Positions 55,308-64,000 of a stretch of 64,000 nucleotides of DNA are shown piece after piece. Numbering within the stretch: the first letter of the stretch is position 1; the number at the start of each line of letters is the position of its first letter. The notes beneath the pieces were generated by a model, which made no database searches, was not told the DNA's origin, and worked only from the letters and a program-made list of their open reading frames with translations. The DNA lies in assembly GCF_003171515.1 (NCBI RefSeq), contig NC_089390.1:4402001-4466000 (forward strand). The letters run 5' to 3'. The position numbers were made by a program, and so were the translations under genes. This stretch comes from Pyrenophora tritici-repentis. Taxonomy: Eukaryota > Ascomycota > Dothideomycetes > Pleosporales > Pleosporaceae.

Positions 55308-55868
55308 ATGCACTACGCCTATCTTCTGGTATCGCTTGCCGGAGTCGCAAGCGCTATATGCAAAGAGTTCTATACACAAGGGGGCTATTGCAACCGTGTC
55401 GCAGCGGTATGATATTGACCTAGACACCGCTGTATAGAATAAAGTGCTCAATATTACATAGGGACAGTATAGGGTCCCTAATGATTGGAAGGAGAGGGGT
55501 TTCAAAAGAGCACAAGATGCATGCTTCAACATACACGGGGGGTTGATCGTACCAGGGGAAAGCATCAAGCTCGCTATCCCTGAAGATCCGTGCTATCCTG
55601 CCACTAGCACCGGGACCGCTAGGGATTTCTTTGTAAATGTAAGTGTTTGTTGAGAATATTCCGGTCACCTGTCACGAGGACGCTAAGTCACATGACCCAC
55701 ACCGCTCTATATTAGCCGAGCTTTGTATAGTTAGCAATTGACACACTTACATGCCATGACTGAGAGAGTCATTCTTTCTCAACAGTGTTATTATATTTCT
55801 CTTTTCCTTCTCCTTCTACTAACAACGTAATCTAATAGTATGACTGCTGTGAACTCCGCGCGCTCTGA
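55308..55868 (+). CDS. Small secreted cysteine protein 3 (paralogue family A), 3 exons, solo LTR in intron 2
   Basis: Exons 55308-55406, 55462-55638 and 55839-55868 give 101 residues. Intron 1 is 55 nt. Intron 2 is 200 nt because it holds a solo LTR plus one target-site copy; without them it would be 58 nt, as in the paralogues. Donor (GTAAGT), branch (TACTAAC near 55818) and acceptor (AATAG) of intron 2 are intact. A signal peptide (HYAYLLVSLAGVASA) precedes six Cys (ICKEF, GGYCNRV, DACFNI, EDPCYP, DCCELRAL). The sequence just before the ATG (CC.CCGCCAC..ACA) is also shared with the gene at 52072, so promoter-proximal DNA was duplicated along with the coding part. Confidence 0.75.
55643..55789 (+). 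mobile_element. Solo LTR (55648-55784) with 5-bp target-site duplication
   Basis: 137 bp, by eye identical to both LTRs of the element at 15496-17035, flanked by GTGTT on each side (55643-55647 and 55785-55789). It arose by insertion followed by LTR-LTR recombination. It lies wholly inside intron 2 of the secreted-protein gene, starting 9 nt after the donor. Confidence 0.95.
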
Positions 55869-56841
55869 ATTCACGGACTCTATTATGTCCACGAAATCGC
55901 CCGTCTCATTATCGCCGCATGGCTATCACCCTCTCTTCTAGACTGCTGTGTTTGAATTCAAAGAATCACGATAAAGCATCAAATTCGCGATCGAAGAGAA
56001 GCCCCAGCTTTCATCCTATGAAGTCTATACGAGAGAGCACAATCAGATATCATATCTCTATTCATAAATCCAAAATTCTGCTAAATTTGCTCCGAAAAAG
56101 ACAGGAATTCTCCTTGTGTCTATCGTGCTTTCCAATGAACCAAATAATCTCTAGAGTCGTGAATGGTACTTTGAATATCAGGTGAGATATGCTTTACTGG
56201 AATGGGGAGAGAAGGATTCATGCGGTTGTTGGTGGTGGTATCGATTGTGAGCCCTACCAGCGGTACCCAACCTGCATTATTGTCCTGCAACTGCAATACT
56301 CGACTGCGAAACTAGTTCCCTCTCTTCCTTGAGTGAAAATTTTCAGGACACACATCGATACACAGGAGGAACTGCATCTCATGGTGCTGAGTGAAGTGAT
56401 TCGGCACTGATACATGATCTGGGAGCATAGGATTGATACGATCGTCTTGGAAAAACTCCATAGTCTGCGTACGGGCTTTGCGAAAGGCCACACTACATTC
56501 GCAGTATCGCAGATAGTCTGGGAATGCGTGACTTCATAGGGTGTGCCGTTCTAACCTTGACTTCCTGACATAGTTTGTTCCTTAGCTTTCCTTCGCCGTT
56601 CAGTAAGCCGAGTAAAACAATACAAGTTGAAACTGTTAGTAATTACAATTTTCTTATCCTTAGTAATGTTACTATCTATTGTTATTATAACATGTATCTT
56701 GATTATGGCGTCTCTATACCTTGAATAGGGTAGGAAAGGCTATTCTCTACCTCTTCGTATAGATATCGCTATGACGCATCGAATGCTTATATAATATACG
56801 CCCCTTCCGAGTTTTTCTAACATTAACTAACCTCTTGACCC
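55869..56841. other. Intergenic, AT-rich towards its right end
   Basis: No gene recognised; about 56600-56830 is distinctly AT-rich. Confidence 0.5.
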
Positions 56842-57219
56842 TTAACCAACAGTATCTGCAAAGCAAATGCTTTCATCCGTGATATAGACCAGCCAGGGGT
56901 ACCTGCAGCACCCCTCGACAATCGCAGACATAGAAGCGGGGTTTACCTGCAGGTCTGCCGTGACCAGCCGATCTTCGCGCTTCGGTAATTGGTAGGATGG
57001 CAAAAAGCAAAGGTCGAAAACAAAAGACAGTTCGGACTGTGGAAATGAAGACTTGGAACGCGCAAATTCAGCAATGGCATCTTCATTTGCAGCAGAAAGT
57101 AGGTAGGTAGGGAAATGTTTCTCAGTCCAAGTATTCAGCATTTCATCTCCATCATCATACGACAAGTTGCAGCGCAAGCTTTGACTAGGTGTTTCCATTG
57201 CCACCAAGCTGTCAGCCAT
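56842..57219 (-). CDS. Hypothetical protein
   Basis: An open frame of 125 residues with balanced composition (ADSLVAMETPSQSLRCNLSY, FPTYLLSAANEDAIAEFARS, FVFDLCFLPSYQLPK). There is no signal peptide, TM helix or recognisable motif. Composition and length make it better than chance, but it may be a fragment of a larger decayed gene in this accessory region. Confidence 0.35.
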   Translation of the reverse strand: MADSLVAMETPSQSLRCNLSYDDGDEMLNTWTEKHFPTYLLSAANEDAIAEFARSKSSFPQSELSFVFDLCFLPSYQLPKREDRLVTADLQVNPASMSAIVEGCCRYPWLVYITDESICFADTVG

Positions 57220-58145
57220 CGGTGTCTAAGACTCCTGTACATGGCCGGTCGTTGCGATCAGACTACGCTAGTACTAAAGCTCGCAAGCACAGCCAGCCAC
57301 ACACACTCGGGGCGCGCCAGAAAAAAGAAGAACCATGACCTCGTTTCTTCAGCTAAAACATCGGTTTTCTAGACTACGGACTTGGCTCTTGCTGTGGCGT
57401 TCATAGCACAGCCGATCTCATTGGCCATCAAGCAAAATTGGCTGCAACAAGCCTATGCTGCACATCCACTGTCTAGAACCCATAGACGCCGTCCACCTGC
57501 ATCCACCAACACATTCAACAACGATGAAACAAGGTAACTCATCTCTGGACTCGAAAGGGACGCAGCCTTCCCACACCGCAGCGAAAGATCGACGACTACC
57601 TAGGTAAGATCCTTCAGGCCGGGTCCCGATCACCAGGAACCAGGAGCTACTCGTACCTGCAGCTAGCACCGTAGGTAGGGACCTCTGCATGCGCTCAACG
57701 CCTCCGGTGGCCGTAGCACCCACACATGCGCACCTGCCATGGCCATCCCAACGAACGGAACGGAATGGCCAGACAGCAGCTCATCATTCAGTGGGAAAGG
57801 TGTACACGCGTTCCTGCATCTCCGCGTCTCAGCTACTCCTTCAACGCACATGGCTCTAGCGCCCAAGCTCGATCCAGTTCGTTGAGGTCGTCGAAAAGAT
57901 ATATATCCACCTTGTTTCCTTTCGTTACCGTCTCTTTGGTTCTTCGTCATCCATCACATTCTCTTCAGTTTGATCCTTGTCAACGGCACCCACACTCATT
58001 TGGGCTATTTGTTTACTCCAAGACCTTCCTGTCTTTTCCATCTACCCGTTCGGACAAAAGCTTATCCCATTCCGTTCCATTCAACCACATTTTCTTCACC
58101 TCTCAACCGTCTTCACACATTATATACCCAACCCACCCAGCAAAC
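57220..58145. other. Intergenic and 5' leader of the next gene
   Basis: The last about 200 bp are C/T-rich, typical of a strong fungal promoter and leader ahead of the ATG at 58146. Confidence 0.5.
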
Positions 58146-58535
58146 ATGAAGACCTTCACCACCACCACCGCTCTTTTCACCGCATTCATCGCCCTCGTAG
58201 CTGCCACACCCCTCAACCACGCCGGCCCCTCCCAGGGCACCGGCGCAGGCTCACCACACTTTCACGGCGGTCACAACGGCAGCCACCACCATCCCAGCAT
58301 GAACAATGGCAACCACACCATAAACGGTACATCCACCATCCGTATGACGGTTACCCACACACGTACATCGACTATCTTCGCCGAGCCTACACAGTTCAAC
58401 AACAGTGCGCCGGCAATGGCTACAGATGGCATCTCTGCGCCGTTTACACCTATCGACATGGCTAATGCAACGCCGACACCGTCGAGTGACGAGTCTGACG
58501 ACGCCGGACTCGCTGCCGCGACGGGCCTTTGGTGA
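58146..58535 (+). CDS. Small secreted His/Asn/Thr-rich protein
   Basis: From the ATG at 58146, 129 residues; the longer frame from 57726 runs through the leader and lacks a sensible start. A signal peptide (KTFTTTTALFTAFIALVAA) is followed by a His/Gly/Asn-rich part (HFHGGHNGSHHHPSMNNGNH) with several N-glycosylation sites, then a Thr-rich part. There is no cysteine in the mature protein and no TM helix. The C-terminus (DDAGLAAATGLW) is short and weakly hydrophobic, so a GPI signal is unlikely. It could be a wall-associated, metal-binding protein through its His cluster (speculative). Confidence 0.65.
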   Translation: MKTFTTTTALFTAFIALVAATPLNHAGPSQGTGAGSPHFHGGHNGSHHHPSMNNGNHTINGTSTIRMTVTHTRTSTIFAEPTQFNNSAPAMATDGISAPFTPIDMANATPTPSSDESDDAGLAAATGLW

Positions 58536-59232
58536 TTCTAAAACAGCCTGACCGGGTGTGCATCGCAAGTCGACACGAAGACTACTGCCTGCCGTCTTAC
58601 CTCGGCGCCTTTGCAAGCATGTGACCAAAAAATAACTAAAAAGCGTGGAGAACACAGATATGGTGTTGACTGTTGTGGAGTGGTGTTTCTTCTTCTTTTG
58701 GGATTGGGTCTGGGTACAGTGGAAGAAAATACGCGGTATTGAGTACCTTGTATATATATCAAATTATCTTCTTGTATCAAATATACCATCGCTTACGTTT
58801 CTACGGTCCCTGAGTACGTGTTGTGTTTGCTCAAGTTGCGTTCAGACTGATTGCAACGTGACGCATGAGTAGTGTTCGTTTCAAATAGGAAAGACGTGCA
58901 TGATGCTTGTGTGGATATTGCACAATGTGTTAGGGAAGAGTGTAAGTTGAGAGCATTAGTCGTGTTTGCGATAGTATGTTTACCCACACAATGACACGAA
59001 CCAAATGCCTGGCCCTGCAACACCTCGTATCAAGATGTCGCATTGACGCCTCATCAATGACACGTCTCAAAAAGCTCCGTGGCACTCAACCTCATCGACG
59101 TACTCACCTTACTACTCGTCCTAACATGCTTGGAAGCCTGGGGCCTAATTTCACAGTCAGTTGATTCGTGTTTCTCAACCACGACGCCCAACACCCAACA
59201 CGTCAATCAAACCAGAGAAAAAGAAACTTCAC
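58536..59232. other. Intergenic
   Basis: No gene recognised between the secreted protein stop and the GNAT frame end. Confidence 0.5.
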
Positions 59233-59817
59233 TTACACATCCCCAACCACCTTCCTCAACCTCAAACTATCCACCCATTCTCCTTTAACAAACTCGCCCT
59301 CTTTCATCAAACTATGTCGCTCAAACCCCAGCCGGTCCGCCAACCGACACGCCGCCTCATTCCGCGGATCACATTCAATCTCCATTTCCAGTTTCCCCTG
59401 GTCCTGCAGGCGTCCCTTGAGCGCCTCGATAAAGGCGCTCATGGCTTCTGTGGCGTAACCCTTGCTCTGGTACGCTGGCAAAAAGGAGAACCAGAGGTTG
59501 GCGTGGGTGACGGGTTTGATGGTTGATTCGCCGGGGAGTTTATCGCTGTTTGCTTGCGATGTGCGGGCGCCTACGCGGCCGATGAACTGACCGCCGCCGC
59601 CGTCGTCGCCTGTGGTTTCAACAGCGAGTTCGTAAATGGTGCGCGGGACGTCGTTGTGGTTTCTTATATTTTCAAGGACGAGTTGTCGGGCTTGTTGGCG
59701 GGTGCGCGGGAACCAAGTTTGGTATTTCGCATTTGCGCCATCGCCACCGTCGCCTTCGAGGGCGTAGTAGCCGTCTTCGTCTTTTACGACGAATTCGCGG
59801 AGGAGGAGCCGCGGGGG
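59233..59817 (-). pseudogene. GNAT acetyltransferase domain without its own start, -1 frame relative to GrpB
   Basis: The frame from about 59817 to the stop at 59233 encodes a complete GNAT fold of about 195 residues. It begins PPRLLLREFVVKDEDGYYAL and continues YQTWFPRTRQQARQLV. FIGRVGAR and NLWFSFLPAYQSKGYATEAM follow, with the acetyl-CoA loop QSKGYA; near the end come RNEAACRLADRLGFER and EWVDSLRLRKV. It has no ATG before the domain. The upstream GrpB gene runs into it in the adjacent frame, and no GT donor exists in the about 100 bp before the junction to allow splicing. Either the two were one fusion protein broken by a one-base deletion in a C run, or the join is made by -1 frameshifting, or the assembly lacks one C. 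Confidence 0.7.
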
Positions 59818-60386
59818 TTTTGATTGCCCCCGAAGCGTTCGCCTTTTGTGTTTGCGCGGGCGATGGCGGCGAGGTCTTCTTTGGAAAAAGCATTGGAGGC
59901 TTGTAGAATCTTTTGAATTATCGCGCTTTTGCCGACAATGTAGTCGACGATGTTTGTCGACGTGGCTGCAAGGGCGAGTTTGGTGGTTGCATACTCGGAG
60001 AGGAGGGTGGGGTTGTTGCAGAGGGTGTTGCGGAGACTGAGGTGATTGCGGGTTTGAGGGGCACCATCGACGCAGACGTAGATGTTGTGGCGGGTTGTGG
60101 TGCTGGGGTCTTTGAAGGCATGGCGGTCGACGACGCCTAGTTCACCGAGGTAATCTAGCTTTCCGTTTGCAATGAGTGCATCGATGACGGATTGAACATT
60201 GTCGCGCGTGACGATGATGTCGACGTCAATGAATGGTTTGGCTGCTAGACCTGGTACTGATGTACTACCCACGTGCTCGATCGAAAGGTAGTCGACGCCT
60301 TGTAGATAACCTTCCAAATCTGCCTTTATCCTCTCAAACTGCTGCGGCCATTCCGTGTTGTATTGCTCGACGACGACAGCCATCAC
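59784..60386 (-). CDS. GrpB (UPF0157) domain protein, possibly part of a GrpB-GNAT fusion
   Basis: 200 residues. The GrpB signature is clear: YNTEWPQQFERIKADL, YLSIEHVGSTSVPGLAAKPF, then DVDIIVTRDNVQSVIDAL, with a C-terminal helical part (DYIVGKSAIIQKIL). GrpB proteins have a nucleotidyltransferase-like fold with unknown activity. The expected domain end is near ARANTKGERF; the last about 13 residues (NPRGSSSANSS) are low-complexity and arise from reading GNAT DNA in the wrong frame. Fungal and bacterial genomes contain both stand-alone GrpB proteins and fusions, so the stand-alone form could still work. Confidence 0.88.
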   Translation of the reverse strand: MMAVVVEQYNTEWPQQFERIKADLEGYLQGVDYLSIEHVGSTSVPGLAAKPFIDVDIIVTRDNVQSVIDALIANGKLDYLGELGVVDRHAFKDPSTTTRHNIYVCVDGAPQTRNHLSLRNTLCNNPTLLSEYATTKLALAATSTNIVDYIVGKSAIIQKILQASNAFSKEDLAAIARANTKGERFGGNQNPRGSSSANSS

Positions 60387-60723
60387 GAAAGGCTGTAAGA
60401 GTTTTGGAGAGCTTTAGGCTGGAAATTTGTTGAAGGGGTTCTTCAGCGTAGTCGGCAAAACCTACCACGCCTGTCTGTGAAGGGTGCAGCACTCACCCGG
60501 GCGCGCCCGACGAGGTGCAGGAAAAACAAAGATGGTGTAGTGACAAGCAACAATACGAAAGCGAGCAGCGAATGAAATAACGAATGTAATATCCATGTTG
60601 TACATACAGCCAAGATGCCGCTTGCGCATTTGTGTCCATGCCGTGCGGAGATTCGGGCTACGCTCCGGAAACGCTCCAATTTGATTACGCTCCAGGCCTT
60701 CAGCCCTTTCCAGCCTTTGTACA
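60387..60723. other. Intergenic
   Basis: Promoter of the GrpB gene and 3' flank of the next minus-strand gene; nothing else seen. Confidence 0.5.
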
Positions 60724-61765
60724 CTAATCGTACTCTTCAATCTTAATGACCGGAATGTCCCTATACGGAGGAGGGGCATAGTGGCCCAACAGAGCCGTCT
60801 CGGCGTCCGAGTCCCTGTCATCCTGCTGCCTAGATTGGTAAAACCGACTGGCCATGACAATGCTAACCGATAACAATACAAGTAGCGGCAGCAGCATCAT
60901 GTTGTCTTCGAGATGATCTGACCAGTAGTCGCCGAGCCGGCCAATAACGAGGTTCCAGGTCCTAGACCACGTGCCAAACTTGCCAAATTCATCCCACTGG
61001 TTGGGGTCGAAAGTCGTCTTGACCATGGCCAGCCTACCACATTCCATCCTGGGTGCCTGCGCCATGTTCTTTTCTTGGACAACCTGAACGACGCCGATGG
61101 AAAGTTTATAGTCGTCTTCATCGTCTTCTGCGCGCAAGAGTACTTGGATGACATTTTGCCCCAGTTGAAATGGCTCCGTGTCCTCTCCAAAGGCCAGACC
61201 CGTTACGTTGAACTGCAACCACATGGAGCCAGGTCCTTCAGCACGGAATACACTGTGTTCGTATTGAAGCGGGAATCTCATTCCACCAGGCGCATCTGGC
61301 CTGAAGCCTCGCCCCATCTGCTCATCCAGTGCGCCCTTGTCCATGTCATTGGGTACTTGCATGGCGCCGATGTGAAGGGGCATCGGATCGAGCGGAAAGA
61401 TGCGGTGGTCGTCGAGAAGTAATGCCGACTGAGATTCGTCAAGTTTAAACATGAGCATCTACAATGTCGTCAGTACACGATTCTATACTTGGCTGCGTCG
61501 CGCTTACCAAGGAGTTGTCCGGAGGCGGATGCTGCCACTCCGCCTCATGAGGTCGCTCCCAGCTGACAAACGGACATCCTGCACATTCCAGCTTAACAGC
61601 ATACGTCCTATTCTCCTGCACGACAGTAACGGCTGGAATAATGTCCTTGATGGCCGGGACCTCGATCCCCTCAACCCGATGCGACAGACCCGGAGGCGTG
61701 ACGGACGCGGCTACAACGGCGGCAAGACTGAAATAAGCGAGTGAATGCATCATAATGCTAAACAA
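60724..61765 (-). CDS. Single-pass secretory-pathway membrane protein, 2 exons
   Basis: Exons 61765-61508 and 61458-60724 (49-nt intron, GTAAGC donor, GTAG acceptor) give 330 residues; a second Met at 61753 gives 326. A signal peptide (MHSLAYFSLAAVVAASV) is followed by a luminal or extracellular part with a Cys pair in LECAGCPFVSW, a strand-rich middle (GSMWLQFNVTGLAF, VIQVLLRAEDDEDDYKLSIG) and a TM helix (LLPLLVLLSVSIVMAS). A short cytosolic tail follows (YAPPPYRDIPVIKIEEYD) with a proline-tyrosine stretch that could bind a WW-domain ubiquitin ligase. No family name can be given. Confidence 0.75.
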
Positions 61766-62272
61766 TAAAAGGAAAAACGAGAGACAATGGTCAGTTAGTA
61801 AGGTGGTGGGGTGTATCTACAAAGCAAAGGGAAAGGATAGTCGCAAGATGGGGGACGACGCAACGCGCCTGGGGATACGCCACGCACGCTAGCGCAGGGA
61901 CCATGAACGTGGTGGAGACAGCCTATTCCTGGATCCGCACCATCCCGACGATCCTCTCCACTAAGCTTTACATTTACGATTTTGATTTCTATATGAAGGC
62001 ATATGTGGTTGATGGGTCATGTGCTGATTTTGATCAAGTCACGCTTTTATTATACTTAATATAAGACTCGCTATTCCTCCCCTGACCTCTCCAACAATCG
62101 CTTCCACACTGCCTTCATCCATTCCTGCCGCTTCCACATCGCCTTCATCCATTTCTGCCGCTTCCGCTCCCGCCCCACCCCGGGTCCTCCACTCTCCACC
62201 TTGTACGGATCCCTGCGACTGTTAGCGCGGACAAAAGTATAGAAGAGGAGGTTCAATACGTACCAAGACACA
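61766..62272. other. Intergenic with a two-unit 30-bp repeat
   Basis: CTTCCACA(C/T)... units at 62101-62130 and 62131-62160 differ at a few bases. No gene supported. Confidence 0.5.
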
Positions 62273-62743
62273 TCAAGCGTACGAGAAGAGAGTTATACCA
62301 AGACCCTCCCCGTCTGCGACGCAGCCTACATGCCTAGACTGTCCATAATCCTGCTTTGCGAATTCAAGTGTGGTAGTTTCAACTGAACCACCTATGTGTC
62401 CTCCGAGAATTTCCATAGTCCATGCGCCTTTGTCGTGGACCTCGGCAATAGCGTATAGATAGTTTCCAAGCTCGTTGCAATAAGCGTTTCTGAAGACATG
62501 GAAGGTAAAAGGGGGGCACTCATAGAAGCCAGAGTGGTCAAGCCTGTTGTTGTTGTATAGGCTGCCCAAGTCGACGCTGCACCCGTGTTCTATCACCTTG
62601 ACTCCTGGCGGCGCGGGGTTTGGTGGGCCTCTGTAATATCCAAAGGGCAAAGGGTAAGGTGTATCTTGGGCTGCTGCCTGGTGGCAGAGCAGAAGTGAGA
62701 GAAGTAGGTAGAGGGCGTGCAAAATCATTATGTGTCGGATCAC
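62273..62743 (-). CDS. Secreted four-cysteine hypothetical protein
   Basis: 156 residues from the ATG at 62743, or 151 from the Met at 62728. A signal peptide (ILHALYLLLSLLLCHQAAA) is followed by a Pro-rich start (PYPLPFGYYRGPPNPAPPG) and four Cys in HGCSVDL, YECPPF, AYCNEL and VGCVAD. The even Cys number and lack of TM helices fit an extracellular protein. A possible GT donor near the end (CTTG|GTATAA) would allow a further exon, but no acceptor downstream keeps a convincing frame, so the single-exon model is kept. Confidence 0.6.
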   Translation of the reverse strand: MIRHIMILHALYLLLSLLLCHQAAAQDTPYPLPFGYYRGPPNPAPPGVKVIEHGCSVDLGSLYNNNRLDHSGFYECPPFTFHVFRNAYCNELGNYLYAIAEVHDKGAWTMEILGGHIGGSVETTTLEFAKQDYGQSRHVGCVADGEGLGITLFSYA

Positions 62744-64000
62744 AGATCAACGATATCTCAGCCACGCGATCGGCCGCACTGATCTCGGTCACGCGGACAG
62801 GCGCACTGATCGCGGCATCCGAGCAGCGCTCAGACCAGACCTCCTATATCTAGCTCTTCCATAGTTCTCCTTCGAAGACAATCAATCAGAACCATCACCG
62901 AACAGAATGCATTCCTAGTTATCGTTATTTCCTTTCAGTACTAGTGCTACAGCCCTACCAACATTATGGCTTTTTTGTATCGACAATAACGAAGAGACAA
63001 GTTTTTTCAATTGGGTGGGAAGAGGACAGATGGCGAATCTGCGTTTGTCAGTCTTGCAGAAGAGGAGGACTGAAGGGAGAACAAATGGGACAAGGCAGCA
63101 TGAGACTCTGTAATTAAATGTAGCCCCTTGCAAGAGTCTCCGGGGAGTTGTTGTGATCTTCGATTTCTCTCTGATGAGGGGAAAAGATGAACGTCCGATG
63201 GTGCTTACGTGGGATGCCAGGTCTCATTACAACTCACCGCCCCTTACAATTAACTGCCTACGACATCCTCTCCTCGACCCCAGATATGGACACTTGTGTG
63301 AGAACCTACACAGAACCACAAAACCACTGCCTACGCCAACCATACGAATAGCTCTGCCCATAACTCATGGCGAGCACGAGCTCCCAATCTGTGTCTTATA
63401 AACATCAGCGCACGAGTCTTACCAACATACCCCAGCTCGATACGAGTACGGTCTTACATGGTGTTGGTGGTCCTGTGATCGCGGGCGTTGTGGCGTCGTA
63501 GTACGGGCTTACATCTCCAACACAAACGCAACTCCAGCAAAGTCAGCCAAAGCGAAAAAGGGCGTCTTTTTGCGAGATATCACGGATACCAACTGAAGTA
63601 AGGATTTCCCTCGGCGCAGGAATAAGAGCTTGGGGGTTGCAGAACTACCGTACATTAAAGTATCATACATATATGTTAAAAGTGAGGCAAAGCACATCAA
63701 CAATAGAATAAGTTGTATGGCCAGTATATGGCTGAACTATTTGTATCGTAACCTCTCTGGAAAAAGTCGACAGATGCATACAATTCTCCTTTTTACCTAC
63801 TGTTAATTTCGAGCCATTGCACATCTTACAGAAAGCTTTCCTATATTTAACTTCACTGTTGCTACAAACCTCCATAAACGAAGAAGCCATATAGATACAT
63901 GGGTTGATCCAACGCCAAATCAAGCCTGTAGATTAGAATACATAGGTAGGTAGATTGTTTAAAGGAGGGTTGTTACATAACGAAGGTAGGGGTGGGGGGT
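62744..64000. other. Intergenic to the end of the window
   Basis: 1.26 kb with short frames only; no gene, repeat or RNA recognised. Confidence 0.5.

Noticed and set aside
62071..62271. Minus-strand frame with WMKA repeats as a possible last exon of the secreted protein at 62273
   Set aside because: No donor-acceptor pair joins the two in frame; the available acceptors need phase 2 while the donor leaves phase 1. The repeat is only two 30-bp copies.

Overview
The window is nuclear DNA of a filamentous ascomycete (Pezizomycotina). The gene content and the short introns (about 48-62 nt, GTAAGT-like donors, CTAAC branch sites) fit a Dothideomycete, most likely Pleosporales; the order-level call is inference. 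About thirty protein genes, one tRNA gene, one short LTR retroelement and one solo LTR can be supported. Exon structures were worked out by hand from splice signals, reading-frame continuity and family motifs.

Layout. 1-14 kb: the 3' end of an unknown gene, an F-box remnant, a beta-carbonic anhydrase, the urease chaperone UreF, a Spo12-like regulator, the H2B ubiquitin ligase Bre1 divergent from the Pol III factor Bdp1, a tRNA-Ala gene, and a DHA1-type MFS transporter. 14-20 kb: a complete 1.54-kb non-autonomous LTR element, a Ser/Thr-rich membrane-anchored protein, and a small acidic protein with a probable GC-AG intron. 20-26.5 kb: the spliceosomal cyclophilin Cwc27, an MBOAT lysophospholipid acyltransferase and a rhodopsin-like 7-TM protein. 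26.5-29.6 kb is gene-poor. 29.6-37 kb: an amidase, an MFS transporter, a Zn2Cys6 regulator and a secreted S1/P1 nuclease, which together could form a small nutrient-use locus. 37-51 kb: Derlin divergent from the centromeric histone CENP-A, a secreted S10 carboxypeptidase, a DHA2 transporter, a second F-box protein, an SRPBCC protein and a sugar transporter. 51.4-57 kb: an accessory block with three paralogous small secreted cysteine proteins, an unrelated antisense six-cysteine protein, minisatellites and the solo LTR. 57-64 kb: a secreted His/Asn-rich protein, a GrpB-GNAT pair split by a frameshift, a single-pass membrane protein and another secreted cysteine protein; the last 1.2 kb is empty.

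The most unusual object is the tRNA-Ala(AGC) gene at 11428-11557. It has a complete cloverleaf but is interrupted exactly between its T-stem and T-loop by a 58-nt insert carrying all the marks of a spliceosomal intron (GTAAGT donor, TACTAAC branch site, TTAG acceptor). Second is the secreted-protein cluster, where a solo LTR identical to the LTRs of the element 38 kb away sits cleanly inside an intron, and where a perfect heat-shock-element-like motif is tandemly repeated upstream of the same gene. Third is the GrpB-GNAT reading-frame break at a -1 slippery-type heptamer.
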